A stretch of DNA of 64,000 nt from Dysgonomonas sp. BGC7 (GTDB lineage Bacteria; Bacteroidota; Bacteroidia; Bacteroidales; Dysgonomonadaceae): positions 124,001 to 188,000 of the forward strand of contig NZ_CVRP01000009.1 of NCBI RefSeq assembly GCF_001261735.1. Direction: 5' to 3'. The position numbers were made by a program, and so were the translations under genes. The number at the start of each line of letters is the position of its first letter. Within the stretch, counting starts at the first letter, position 1. The notes under the pieces were generated by a model, which saw nothing but the letters and a program-made list of their open reading frames with translations, did not search any database and had not been told where the DNA came from. Below, piece by piece: positions 50,860 through 60,580 of this stretch.

Positions 50860-52185
50860 TTAATTTTCTTCAGTAACAGTTGCTGTTGTCGGTAAGCTTG
50901 AGGTATTTACGGTAAATACATATTTTCTGCCCGAGACAAGTGTTTTTCCGGATTTTAGCCTGATGTTACCATCAGCAGCAGGAGTTTCGAACAAATCGCT
51001 TACTACACTAATCTTGTCTCGGGTAAATTCTACGCCAAATCCCCTTTGATAGAAGAATTTCATATTAACACCCGATGCAGAGCCTCTCAGTGTGGTTCCT
51101 GCAATAAACTTTATCTGGAATATTCCATTACCAAGCGGTGCCGCAGCTATACCTTTGCTTTCGCTCCAGTTAATGTTGTTTCGGGCATAAGACGGATTCC
51201 CAACATAAGCATCTCCAAGTATCCATATTGTGCCATCTTTGGTAGTAGGGTTAAATACAGCAAGAGTGCTACCTACCATTGGTTCTATTCTGAAATATTT
51301 CAGATTGGCATCAGCTGTTATGCGGTATTTTCCATTTTTGGCTCGCAGGGTGAATGAACCGTCTCCATTTTTGTCGAGGAATGTAGGATCTATCCACCAG
51401 TCTTTCAGATCGGGATATCCTCCGATTACAATATTCTGATTTTGTGTAAATTCATTTTCTATAATACTTAGGCCATTTGATGGTGCAGAAAAAGGAATAC
51501 CTCCAAAGGATGGTGGTACAAATGGTTTGCCTTCGTAAGAGAGTGTATTGAATGAAATACCATAGCTTCCGACAGCATCGCTAAGAAAAGGAATAGAGTC
51601 AATCTGATTCTCTTTTATTACTCTGTTCTCTTTTACCCAGCCGAAGCCAATTTCATTTCCGAACTCTCCATATGCAGGGGCAACGATAAGAGCGGGCATA
51701 TATTGGGCAGGAAATACTTCGTTTGCTACATAAAGGTGTTCGTTCGTAGAGCTGGGGTTCATTTTGTATTCTCTTGATTTTGTCTTTAATATCAGATAAG
51801 GATATTTAGGGCGAGTGAGATTTATATCTACTGTAGAAGCAATAAAATCAAACTCTCGATTTTTTATAATAAACTTTATCTGAGCAGTACCATCAGGTAT
51901 ATTTCCAAGAAGAGGAATAAATAATTTATCCGAATACTTGCCGGGATTATTTGCCGGAATAAAAGTTTCGGAAACCAAAACATCGCCGTAGTAAAGCGAG
52001 GCTTTGATTTTGTTTAGCGGTTCGTTTCCATCTACTGTTACCGAGAAAGGGATACTGTCTCCGAAATGAGCAGAAGATGCTATTTCGTAGGATACCAGAT
52101 TTGGTATTTTATCCTTATCGTCGTCGCAAGACACGAAACAAAAGAGGACCGCAAGCATTAAAATAAAAAGTGTGCATTTTTTCAT
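50860..52185 (-). CDS. SusE/SusF-like surface glycan-binding lipoprotein
   Basis: A 441-residue lipoprotein (lipobox VSC in FCFVSCDDDKDK) with an acidic post-cysteine run typical of surface export in Bacteroidetes (CDDDKD). It has an N-terminal immunoglobulin-like domain (about 30-135) and two or more beta-sandwich modules; NLKYFRIEPMV and GDAYVGNPSYARNNINWSES recall SusE/SusF carbohydrate-binding modules. Its place just before susC supports a surface glycan-binding role. No enzyme motif. Confidence 0.82.
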   Translation of the reverse strand: MKKCTLFILMLAVLFCFVSCDDDKDKIPNLVSYEIASSAHFGDSIPFSVTVDGNEPLNKIKASLYYGDVLVSETFIPANNPGKYSDKLFIPLLGNIPDGTAQIKFIIKNREFDFIASTVDINLTRPKYPYLILKTKSREYKMNPSSTNEHLYVANEVFPAQYMPALIVAPAYGEFGNEIGFGWVKENRVIKENQIDSIPFLSDAVGSYGISFNTLSYEGKPFVPPSFGGIPFSAPSNGLSIIENEFTQNQNIVIGGYPDLKDWWIDPTFLDKNGDGSFTLRAKNGKYRITADANLKYFRIEPMVGSTLAVFNPTTKDGTIWILGDAYVGNPSYARNNINWSESKGIAAAPLGNGIFQIKFIAGTTLRGSASGVNMKFFYQRGFGVEFTRDKISVVSDLFETPAADGNIRLKSGKTLVSGRKYVFTVNTSSLPTTATVTEEN

Positions 52186-52228
52186 AATAAATTTTGGTCT
52201 TTAGTGATTAAAAAATTTGAGGTTCTAT

Positions 52229-53794
52229 TTATTTAAGCCATTTATATGAACTTATGGACTTTGCAGGAACTTCGTAGGAAAAGTGATTTTTGCCATCACT
52301 GACAGTTATCTTTTTGTTGTCACTGTTTTTATTCATTAAGACGAAAGCATATGTTCCATCTGTATTTTCAAAGGCAGAATAGATAATATTCTCTCCCAGA
52401 TATCCTGTAGTACCTATTCGTGTGGCGCTGGGTTTTACAACAGATGAGAGGTGCCCTATGATATAGTAATGAGAATTTCGTGTAATTGTCTTAAAGCCCG
52501 GAACACTGATATCCACAGCACCATAGCATGTTTTGCATCCTCCTTCGCGCCATGGTCCTCTTGAAGAGTCGAGCATAAGATTCCATACTATTACAGCTTT
52601 GCACCAGTTATTTACGGTTCCTAATGCCACATTTTCCATATCGCCAAGAAGACGCGAATTCAGATCCTGCCCGTTGTTCCATGTGCCTATAGACGTTTCT
52701 GTGAATATCAATTCCTTATCGGGTCGTTTGTTATGGATATTGACAAGTTCGCTACGACTTCCACCATAGTCGTGATAGGCGGCTCCGGCGATATACTTAT
52801 CAGCTTCTGTGTCTTCATATATTCTGAGAGGATAGCTCTTTTGACTTGCTATATTGTCATAGTTGTAATTGTGGTCGAAAGTATAAATCAGTGTTTTTAT
52901 TCCGGCTGCCTCAAACTTAGGACCTAATGCCGTTTTAATAAAATCGCGCTGTTCTTCCCACCCCATATACAGAGATGCGGAGTTTTTCCTGTTTAATGGC
53001 TCATTTTGGGGTGTTATAGCAGTGATGTTAATTCCTTCCTTTTCGAAGGCTTTGATCCATTTTACAAAGTATGTTGCATAATCCTCATAATATTTAGGAT
53101 TAAGCTGTCCGCTTGTCCATGAATTGTATGGCTGTAAATCAGAGAGATTATTCACCTTCATCCAACGAGGAGGTGTCCATGGAGAACCAAGTATTTTTAT
53201 TGTAGGATTGATTTTAATTATTTCTTTAAGAATTGGTATAACGTAGTCTTTTTCTTCGCTTTGTAGCGCGAAATTTTCGATACCTTCTTTGTCGCAACAG
53301 GTATATTCACTTAATGAGAAATCGGAACAGCCTATTGATATACGGATATAGCTATAGCCCAGCCCCTCCTTAGAATGGAATGTCTCTTTTAAAAACTTGT
53401 TGCGATTTTCTGAAGTCATTTGTAGTAGATTGAAGCATGTAGAACCCGTTATGGCAGCTCCAAACCCATCCATTTGCTGATATCTTTCCGAAGGATTGAG
53501 TGTAATTGTATTGGGCAACATATTGGTTTTATTCCCAAAACCTACAGTGGTTTTGAATAAATCTTTTGATCTGTTGTTGGTAGTTACAAGTATATCTACG
53601 TCTTTACCTATGGTATTTGTCTCTTCTTCTTTGGCATTTCCTCCATGAGGATCAGAGTTCTCTGCACATCCCGGTAAGGAGAAGCACAAGAATAGTAAAA
53701 GAATCAGAAGTTTTTTTGAAGTATAGTTTAACAGACAGATAGTTTCCGTAACGAGTAATAGTGATTTTAATGAAACACTTTTTTGTTGTATCAT
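52229..53794 (-). CDS. GH30 family glycosidase
   Basis: A 521-residue lipoprotein. Lipobox LPGC (Cys43) follows a long 27-residue N-region; no other Met lies between, so the start may be a non-ATG codon downstream. Catalytic acid/base Glu265 in TPQNEPLN and nucleophile Glu366 in IFTETSIGTW; GSPWTPPRWMK and FGAAITGSTC are GH30 marks. GH30 covers glucosylceramidase, endo-beta-1,6-glucanase and xylanase; the Bacteroidetes lipoprotein form is most like beta-1,6-glucanase (GH30_3), an inference. First enzyme after the SusR-like regulator. Confidence 0.92.
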   Translation of the reverse strand: MIQQKSVSLKSLLLVTETICLLNYTSKKLLILLLFLCFSLPGCAENSDPHGGNAKEEETNTIGKDVDILVTTNNRSKDLFKTTVGFGNKTNMLPNTITLNPSERYQQMDGFGAAITGSTCFNLLQMTSENRNKFLKETFHSKEGLGYSYIRISIGCSDFSLSEYTCCDKEGIENFALQSEEKDYVIPILKEIIKINPTIKILGSPWTPPRWMKVNNLSDLQPYNSWTSGQLNPKYYEDYATYFVKWIKAFEKEGINITAITPQNEPLNRKNSASLYMGWEEQRDFIKTALGPKFEAAGIKTLIYTFDHNYNYDNIASQKSYPLRIYEDTEADKYIAGAAYHDYGGSRSELVNIHNKRPDKELIFTETSIGTWNNGQDLNSRLLGDMENVALGTVNNWCKAVIVWNLMLDSSRGPWREGGCKTCYGAVDISVPGFKTITRNSHYYIIGHLSSVVKPSATRIGTTGYLGENIIYSAFENTDGTYAFVLMNKNSDNKKITVSDGKNHFSYEVPAKSISSYKWLK

Positions 53795-53850
53795 ATGTAT
53801 TAGATTTAATGGTATATTTCTAAAATATTCTGCTTAGATATATTTCAGTG

Positions 53851-53858
53851 CAAACATA
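53851..53858 (-). promoter_or_regulatory. Candidate -7 box of the SusC/D locus
   Basis: Minus-strand TATGTTTG matches TAnnTTTG and lies 57 bases before the GH30 start. The nearest TTTG upstream is only 15 bases away, so the -33 element is uncertain. Confidence 0.45.
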
Positions 53859-54023
53859 TTTACTTAGAAAAATCAAAAAACTGATAAAACAAAAAAAGTG
53901 AATTGTTAAATTGTCTAATTGGCTGTATATTTGTGTTTTGTTATTTCTGTAGTATTTGTAATAAGTGGATAGTGTATAAATTATTAATAGTGATTTTGTA
54001 GAATAAATCTGTATATATAAGAA

Positions 54024-54050
54024 AAATCCGGCATGCTAAGTACCGGATTT
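54024..54050 (-). terminator. Terminator of the SusR-like regulator gene
   Basis: Perfect arms AAATCCGG and CCGGATTT around an 11-base loop; minus-strand continuation is TTCTT. It isolates the regulator from the GH30-susC/D unit. Confidence 0.8.
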
Positions 54051-54085
54051 CTAATCGTTATCTTTGTTTTTGTAAGTTCTTGGGG

Positions 54086-55735
54086 TTATCCATTAAATGT
54101 ACCTATCTTTTTTACAGTCCACTCAAAATCTTCTCTCGATATTTTTGACTTATTTTTAATTTTAGCCCGGTAATTATATATTGTATTTACAGAATATCCC
54201 AGAAAATTAGCGATTTTGGTGCTGTCGTCTATTCCCAAACGCATAAGAGCATATATACGAAGTTCTGTATTTAATACTTCTCCTTTTTTCAGAACTATTT
54301 TTTCATCGTTCTGCAACAAGGCATTAAATTTATCTACAAAGTCCGGATACAGATGGATAAACATATTATCGAAATTGTTGAAAAACTCTCTGAGCTCTTC
54401 CTCTTTAAGATCGTTGTTTTTCGTTACTTTAAAGAGGTTTTCAATTTCTTTATTTTGTATTTTTTTATTTACCATCTTTCTGTATTCATCCATCTTTTCG
54501 ATATATTTTGAACATTGATCGAGAAAATAGCCAATGTATTCTTCTTTAATATAGTTTGCCTCGGTAACTTCTACATTTACATTTTTCAGATTATTATTCA
54601 TATTATGTAATTTCTGATTCAATGTATTTAATTCTGTATTTGTCTCTTTTAACCGTTTACTGATCAATTCTCCTTTCTTCATTTGTTTGTAGACATAGCA
54701 TACCGATATGATGAGGAGTATTAATAGTACAGTGGCTATTATGAGTAAAATACGGAGGCTTTCTCTTTGTTCATTGCTTTTGGTTTGATATGCCTTATCG
54801 ATAATAGATTGAATGTTTAGAATTTCGGAACTCCTTATACGGGTGTTATAATCGTTAATATTATCCAGCGAAAATCTGACATATGTATAGGCTCGGTTTA
54901 TATCGCCTTCTTTCATTAGTATATCTGCCAGCATAGAAATGGATGCATTGTCCTTTATTGATGACTGTATATCGGAAAGGGCTGATAAGATTAAATATTT
55001 TTTTTCCTGATCTTGATCTCCTTTTTTTCTATATAATAGAGACCGGTGAAAGGTTATCAGTGCATATCCAGGTGTTCCTTTCTTGATATATTGTAAGCGC
55101 TTGTTGTTTAATTCGAGAGCCTCATCTATTTTCCCTTTTTCTCGAAGTATACCCTCATTTAGTCTGAGTGATATTTCGGAATCTTTATTCGCCAGATTAA
55201 GTATAGAGTCTCTATATTCATTACTCCTTTGCCAGTAGCGCCATCGATCTCTACTATTTTGAGTGTACATACCAAGGCCAGAATAGATTTGGCGATAATT
55301 TGAGTAGTATTCTATTAACTGAGGTTTGTCTAAATATATTTTTTTAATGTTTGCTATAACGTCTATGGCCTCTTTATACATGCCTAAGCCGGCAAATAGC
55401 TCAGACATGGTGATTGACGTTTCATTTAGCTTTTGCTGATCGTTTAGCGAATATGAAATATCCATGTTATAATTGAGGTATTTTATAGCAGAGTCGGATA
55501 TATACGACTTGTATTCATTGTAGATAGCAAAGTTAGATGAGTATGTCTTATTCACTGATGCTATATTTCTAATTCTCTCAGTTTTTAATTCATCTATTTT
55601 GGCTTCTTTAAGCTCGACATATAATGCACTATTTTTTATTTTGTTGTCAAGATCCCGAAACAATAAGTCTATTTCATTTTGGGCTGTGATACTATGAATA
55701 CAAAATAAGAGAAGAAAACTTAGTAAAATTCTCAT
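54086..55735 (-). CDS. SusR-like membrane regulator with TPR sensor (DUF6377-like)
   Basis: 549 residues. Signal peptide, then helical tetratricopeptide-like repeats in the periplasm (about 70-310), one membrane helix LRILLIIATVLLILLIISVCYVYKQM (about 325-350), a coiled coil rich in Asn and Leu (about 355-395), and a C-terminal LuxR-like helix-turn-helix: NTELRIYALMRLGIDDSTKIANFLGYSVNTIYNYRAKIKNKS (about 490-532). This is the layout of SusR-type regulators that spans the inner membrane and controls a Sus locus. It lies upstream of the GH30-susC/D unit and is its probable regulator. Confidence 0.85.
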   Translation of the reverse strand: MRILLSFLLLFCIHSITAQNEIDLLFRDLDNKIKNSALYVELKEAKIDELKTERIRNIASVNKTYSSNFAIYNEYKSYISDSAIKYLNYNMDISYSLNDQQKLNETSITMSELFAGLGMYKEAIDVIANIKKIYLDKPQLIEYYSNYRQIYSGLGMYTQNSRDRWRYWQRSNEYRDSILNLANKDSEISLRLNEGILREKGKIDEALELNNKRLQYIKKGTPGYALITFHRSLLYRKKGDQDQEKKYLILSALSDIQSSIKDNASISMLADILMKEGDINRAYTYVRFSLDNINDYNTRIRSSEILNIQSIIDKAYQTKSNEQRESLRILLIIATVLLILLIISVCYVYKQMKKGELISKRLKETNTELNTLNQKLHNMNNNLKNVNVEVTEANYIKEEYIGYFLDQCSKYIEKMDEYRKMVNKKIQNKEIENLFKVTKNNDLKEEELREFFNNFDNMFIHLYPDFVDKFNALLQNDEKIVLKKGEVLNTELRIYALMRLGIDDSTKIANFLGYSVNTIYNYRAKIKNKSKISREDFEWTVKKIGTFNG

Positions 55736-56152
55736 ACTTATAGAATATTAAAAGGTTCGATCTTTTATCGAAGATATTTAAGGTTTACTTATGGTATTTC
55801 GTTCGGTTCGCTAAGATATAAAATAATATCTATCAGATATGAAAGAGAAAATAGATACAATAATTCTTTTAAGCACTTGTTGTATCTACGGTATAGAAAA
55901 ATTAGGAGAGAATTACTTTCTCCATTTTGATTTTCTTTCTCTTTTTACAATTTATTATTTGGAATAATATAGCGTGTATTTTTCAAATAGTTTAGTCTTT
56001 AAACTACAGAACTGTTGTTTCTTTATTTGAAGGGAGCGTTTAGTGGGATTTCTATTCAGCCATTTAAATAATTCTAGAAACTCCTATTTTCAATATATAG
56101 AATAAAAAATCCCTGACTATCAAAAAGAAGGTCAAGGATTTGCTTTTTTTCG
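55736..56152. other. Intergenic gap of about 417 bp
   Basis: AT-rich. It holds a palindrome TTCGAT-CTTTT-ATCGAA at 55756-55772, 21 bases before the regulator start, which could be a regulatory site, and the terminator of the tRNA gene at 56103-56142. No ORF or RNA was seen in the rest. Confidence 0.6.
56103..56142 (-). terminator. Terminator after tRNA-Gln
   Basis: Minus-strand stem AATCCTTGAC with GTCAGGGATT around a loop of about 13 bases, followed by TTTT. Confidence 0.75.
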
Positions 56153-56223
56153 TTGTCTCACTAAGATTCGAACTTAGACAGGCAGAACCAAAATCTGCAG
56201 TGCTACCATTACACCATGAGACA
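56153..56223 (-). tRNA. tRNA-Gln (anticodon TTG)
   Basis: 71-base cloverleaf: acceptor TGTCTCA/TGAGACA with discriminator A, anticodon stem GCAGA/TCTGC around TTTTGGT (anticodon TTG), T stem CTAAG/CTTAG with TTCGAAT loop, and D arm with GTG/CAC. CCA is not encoded. It lies alone with its own promoter and terminator. Confidence 0.97.
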
Positions 56224-56248
56224 ATCCTGTTACCTTAAAAAGGCGGTA

Positions 56249-56279
56249 CAAAAGTATAAGTTTTTTGTGAATAAACAAA
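56249..56279 (-). promoter_or_regulatory. tRNA-Gln promoter (consensus Bacteroidetes type)
   Basis: Minus-strand TTTG (56276-56279) and TACTTTTG (56249-56256) separated by exactly 19 bases, matching TTTG-N19-21-TAnnTTTG; the tRNA begins about 26 bases downstream. Confidence 0.85.
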
Positions 56280-56332
56280 AAAATAACACACTTTTTCCTT
56301 TTTGGGCATAAAATCAGCCTCTTAAAGCTTTC

Positions 56333-59300
56333 TTATATCATAAAATGCAGGCGGTTTTGAAGATTTACTTCAGCTATTCCTCCATCTATATCCAGATATA
56401 GAATATTCATATCAGGGTATATTTCTTTTATTCGCTTTTCTACACCCTTAGCTACAATGTGATTTGCTATACATCCGAAAGGTTGCAAACAAACTACTTT
56501 ATTCACTCCTTTACGAGCATAGTGAGCTATTTCTCCGGGGATTAGCCAGCCTTCTCCAAATTGGTTGGATAAGCTCAGAACCTCTGATGCAGCTTCGGCT
56601 TTTGCATATATAGACTCCGATGCTTCGTAAAACTTGAACTTACTTAATATCTTCTCAGACTTTTTCACCTTACTGTTTATGTAATGCCAGATAAGTGGTT
56701 TCAACGTTTTGGAAAAAATTGTTTCTTCCGAAAGTCCGTTCTCTGCGTTTACCTTGCTATTTACAAAGAACTGCATAAGGAAGTCGAGCAGAGGCGGGGT
56801 AGATACCTCTACACTTTTAGAACGAAGCCATTCCGAGATATTAGCTTGCGCGTAATTATTATATTTGACAAATATCTCGCCAATAAGCCCGACTTTCGAA
56901 TAGTTTCTGTCATATATAGCCACATCGTTAAAATCTTGCACAGCCTCGTTCAGCAGACGGAATAAAGTTTTAGGATTCTTCGCTCGCACGGCGTCTATAC
57001 CGCGCTCTATGTAGAAGTCGAAAACAGCCTGAGATGCTCCTTCTTTTTTCTCTCTCACCGATATGGCACTATGCATTTGCTGAAGCCCGTCTCCATAAAG
57101 GACTAGCGGAACAGCCAGCTTTGCAATTTTTTTCCAATCAAGAGAGAACTCACTTTCGCCGTTCTGATATGTCTCGCCTGAGCTAAGGGCTATGATCGGA
57201 ATATCATTGAATCCTGCATTTTGTATTCCTGTTTTTATTTGAGCTATATAATTCGTTGCACGGCATTGCCCACCAGTTTGGGTTATAGCCAATACAATAT
57301 CTTTCACATCGTAGTTTCCAGACTGTAAAGTGTTGATTATATCGCCAAGAATTAATGTTGAAGGATAACACACTTCATTGTTTCCGTACATCAATCCGAG
57401 GTCAGCCGATATTTTATTCGATTTGGGCAGATTCTCTACTTTTATCCCAAGCAGTTCTCCCAATGCCGGAGCAAATGGAGAAATAAAGTCGCACAACCAA
57501 GGTATTAATACTGTTTTTTTGCTATCTGTCGCTTTTTTATACGGGACAGAATAACCCTGATATAATTTTGCAGGCTTAATGTCTATTGATTTGACGGCTT
57601 TCAAAGATTCTACGAGCGAACGCAATCGCAATCGGATTGAGCCGGGACTTGCTATTTCATCTATACGGAGAACTGTTATATTTTTTCCTACAGCTTTAAG
57701 GATTTCACGGGTTTCGTCCATAAAGAATGAATCCGGGCCGCATCCGAAAGAGTTGAGTTGTATCAGTTGTACATTCTGAGGGAGTTTGGCTACTTCCATA
57801 GCTGCTTGCACCACTCTGTTGGGATACGACCATTGCGAGATAATATTCAACTTGCCAAAGCCCTGACTTTCGGGCTTACGGAATACATCGTCAGTTAATA
57901 CAGTAACTCCAAGATCGGAAAGTATTTGCCCTACTTTCTGATGAATAAGAGGATCGGTGTGATATGGACGGCCTGCAACAACAAATACAAGCTCTCCTGT
58001 CTTTAAGGATTGGTCTAGTATTTCTTTCTGGAATCCATAAAGATCTTGTTTCAATCCATTTTTTACAGCTAGAGCTTTGGTAAAAGCTTTTTCAAAAACT
58101 GATTTTGATACTCCAAGGCTTGACAGATAAGTATAACATCCCTTTGCTAAAGCTTTATCGCTGCTAAAAGTAATTACGGGTTCGTCGTATGGTATACCAT
58201 GTCTATTTTCGGGGTCTATAGAGCTTTGTATAACATCGGGATAGCCACTTACTACAGGACAGTTGAACGAATTGGATGCTTGTCCGAATTCTTTTTCCTC
58301 CTTGGGAACAATAGGGTAGAATATTCTATCCACCTTTTGTTCTATCAATGCCAGAATATGCCCATGTACAAGCTTCGCCGGAAAGCAAATATTGTCTGAC
58401 ATTACTCCGCCTACTCCTTTTTGGTATAGAGGGAAAGTGGACTCGGGAGACAGGCGGACATTGAATCCACACTCTGACAATAATGTATGCCAAAACGGAT
58501 AGTTGTCGAACATATTCAGCACACGCGGAATGCCTATAGTGCGCCCTCGTTCTATGTTTTCGGCATTAACAGGTCGGTCGAAAAGGACTTCGTTTTTTCT
58601 GTCGAAGGCATTATAGCCGGGCTTTCTGTCTGTATTCTTATTGTAAAATACTTTCTCACATTTGTTTCCTGCATAGCTGATATTCCCATTGTTGAACTTG
58701 AAGCGGAGTACCGAGCAAAGATTGGTACAACCTTTACAGGTAAGTTCTCTCGAATCTATTGTGCTGAGATCGAACAGGGCTTCTTTTCCTGAGAAAGTAG
58801 TAACTTCCTGTCCTTTTTGCCATAGCTTCTGTGCATATAATGCAGCTCCTAATGCTCCCATCAGCTCAGGGTGATCGGTAGAACTGACCGATTTGCCGGA
58901 AAGCATCTCCAAAGCACGATAAACAGCATCGTTGCGGAATGTTCCTCCTTGCACTACAATGTGGTTTCCCAGCTGATTGAGATTAGATATTTTGAGAACC
59001 TTAAATAAGCAGTTCTTGACTACAGAGTATGCCAACCCTGCTGCAATATCATCATTTCCTGCATTCTCCCTCAAAGATTGTTTAACCTTAGAGTTCATGA
59101 AAACGGTGCAACGAGAGCCCAGATCGCTAGGATATTTAGCTAAACATGCGGAACGGGTAAACTCTGCCAAAGTCATGTTCATTGTATTGGCAAAGTTTTG
59201 AAGAAATGATCCGCAGCCGGCAGAGCAGGCCTCATTTAGTTCTATATTTGAGATTAAGCCATTGCTGATAAATATAGATTTGATGTCTTGTCCTCCAATA

Positions 59301-60580
59301 TCGAGCACAAAGGAAACGTTAGGGTCTACATATTGTGCACCCGAAAGGTGGGCTATTGTTTCTACAATTCCATAATCGAGCCCCAATGCGGACTTCATCA
59401 GGTCTTCTCCATAGCCGGTGGCAGCAGAGGAAAGAAACTTGATCTTTACACCTTTTTCTTCGGCTTCTTTATAAAATAAGGATAGGCCTTCCATCACTTT
59501 TTTCAGAGGATTGCCTTCGTTATTTCCATAAAATTTGTAGATAATATTAGAATCGGAGTCCATTACAACAACTTTGGAGGTAGTAGACCCTGAGTCGATA
59601 CCAAGAAAGCATTCAACATATTTTTCATTTCCTAGCTTCTTAAATGCCAGAGATTTTATACTTCTGTTGCTATTCCATGCAGAATATTCTTCTTCGTTGC
59701 TGAATAATGGTTCTAAAGCTTCGCTGTGGTTGGATGTGGTGGATATTTCCAGATTTTCTATTAGTTCACTAAGATTGAAGTTACGAGCTTTTTCTTCTTT
59801 GTAAAGAGCAGCGCCCCATGCCGGAAAGTATTCTCCGTTTTCGGGGACGATGAAGTCAGAATCTTCTATTTTTAGTATATCCCTAAACGCATTGCGAAGA
59901 GCAGGTATAAATGTGAGAGGCCCACCAATACAGATGACTTTAGGTACAACATCGCATCCACGAGCCAGAGTGGTCACCGACTGCAATGCTACTGCATGCA
60001 AAATAGATGCAGAAATGTCTGCAACGGGAATATTGCGACTGATAAGGTTTTGTACATCGGTTTTGGCAAATACGCCACAACGAGATGCAATAGGATATAT
60101 CTTGTCATAATTAAGAGCTTTTGACCCTAATTCCTCGATGGGAATATTCATCAGACTTGCCATCTGATCTATGAAAGCCCCTGTTCCTCCTGCGCAACTT
60201 CCATTCATGCGGATGTCGGGATGTTTGCCTTCGCTAAAAAATACCATCTTGGCATCCTCTCCGCCTAAATCGATAAGAGTGTGTGCACCCGAATATACAT
60301 TTTTAACGACTTCTACGGCGGCTACCACTTCTTGTACAAAAGGTATTCCGATACGTTCCCCTATTCCCATACCGGCCGAACCGGAAATGTGTATGTCAAA
60401 AGATGCTTCGGGAAACAGCTCTTTTGTTTTTTTTAGTTCGGTAACTAACGTTTGTTGTATATTGGCCTGATGACGGCAATAAGATTTATGTATGATTTGT
60501 AAATTACTGTCCAAAACAACAACCTTTACCGTTGTCGATCCTACATCGACTCCCATCTTATATTGTTGATCTATATTCAT
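56333..60580 (-). CDS. Double acyl-CoA dehydratase activase-like protein with DUF2229 and reductase-like half
   Basis: A 1415-residue cytoplasmic protein. Two BadF/HgdC-type ASKHA ATPase domains are in tandem: GVDVGSTTVK (about 10), NGSCAGGTGAF (about 128), ASRCGVFAKTDV; then GIDSGSTTSK (about 328), NEACSAGCGSF (about 450), GSRCTVFMNSKV. Each has the two cysteines that hold the bridging [4Fe-4S] cluster of activases. Then CKGCTNLC (about 614) with a later GNKCEK, a DUF2229 region (GIPRVLNMFDNYPFW), and more cysteines in FGCGPDSFF (about 950), NEVCYPS (about 1067), GGQCRATNY (about 1106) and QPFGCIANHIV (about 1367), like HgdB/D-type reductase subunits. So ATP hydrolysis probably drives low-potential electron transfer. 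Substrate unknown. Its ATG overlaps the TetR stop (ATGA). Confidence 0.92.
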   Translation of the reverse strand: MNIDQQYKMGVDVGSTTVKVVVLDSNLQIIHKSYCRHQANIQQTLVTELKKTKELFPEASFDIHISGSAGMGIGERIGIPFVQEVVAAVEVVKNVYSGAHTLIDLGGEDAKMVFFSEGKHPDIRMNGSCAGGTGAFIDQMASLMNIPIEELGSKALNYDKIYPIASRCGVFAKTDVQNLISRNIPVADISASILHAVALQSVTTLARGCDVVPKVICIGGPLTFIPALRNAFRDILKIEDSDFIVPENGEYFPAWGAALYKEEKARNFNLSELIENLEISTTSNHSEALEPLFSNEEEYSAWNSNRSIKSLAFKKLGNEKYVECFLGIDSGSTTSKVVVMDSDSNIIYKFYGNNEGNPLKKVMEGLSLFYKEAEEKGVKIKFLSSAATGYGEDLMKSALGLDYGIVETIAHLSGAQYVDPNVSFVLDIGGQDIKSIFISNGLISNIELNEACSAGCGSFLQNFANTMNMTLAEFTRSACLAKYPSDLGSRCTVFMNSKVKQSLRENAGNDDIAAGLAYSVVKNCLFKVLKISNLNQLGNHIVVQGGTFRNDAVYRALEMLSGKSVSSTDHPELMGALGAALYAQKLWQKGQEVTTFSGKEALFDLSTIDSRELTCKGCTNLCSVLRFKFNNGNISYAGNKCEKVFYNKNTDRKPGYNAFDRKNEVLFDRPVNAENIERGRTIGIPRVLNMFDNYPFWHTLLSECGFNVRLSPESTFPLYQKGVGGVMSDNICFPAKLVHGHILALIEQKVDRIFYPIVPKEEKEFGQASNSFNCPVVSGYPDVIQSSIDPENRHGIPYDEPVITFSSDKALAKGCYTYLSSLGVSKSVFEKAFTKALAVKNGLKQDLYGFQKEILDQSLKTGELVFVVAGRPYHTDPLIHQKVGQILSDLGVTVLTDDVFRKPESQGFGKLNIISQWSYPNRVVQAAMEVAKLPQNVQLIQLNSFGCGPDSFFMDETREILKAVGKNITVLRIDEIASPGSIRLRLRSLVESLKAVKSIDIKPAKLYQGYSVPYKKATDSKKTVLIPWLCDFISPFAPALGELLGIKVENLPKSNKISADLGLMYGNNEVCYPSTLILGDIINTLQSGNYDVKDIVLAITQTGGQCRATNYIAQIKTGIQNAGFNDIPIIALSSGETYQNGESEFSLDWKKIAKLAVPLVLYGDGLQQMHSAISVREKKEGASQAVFDFYIERGIDAVRAKNPKTLFRLLNEAVQDFNDVAIYDRNYSKVGLIGEIFVKYNNYAQANISEWLRSKSVEVSTPPLLDFLMQFFVNSKVNAENGLSEETIFSKTLKPLIWHYINSKVKKSEKILSKFKFYEASESIYAKAEAASEVLSLSNQFGEGWLIPGEIAHYARKGVNKVVCLQPFGCIANHIVAKGVEKRIKEIYPDMNILYLDIDGGIAEVNLQNRLHFMI

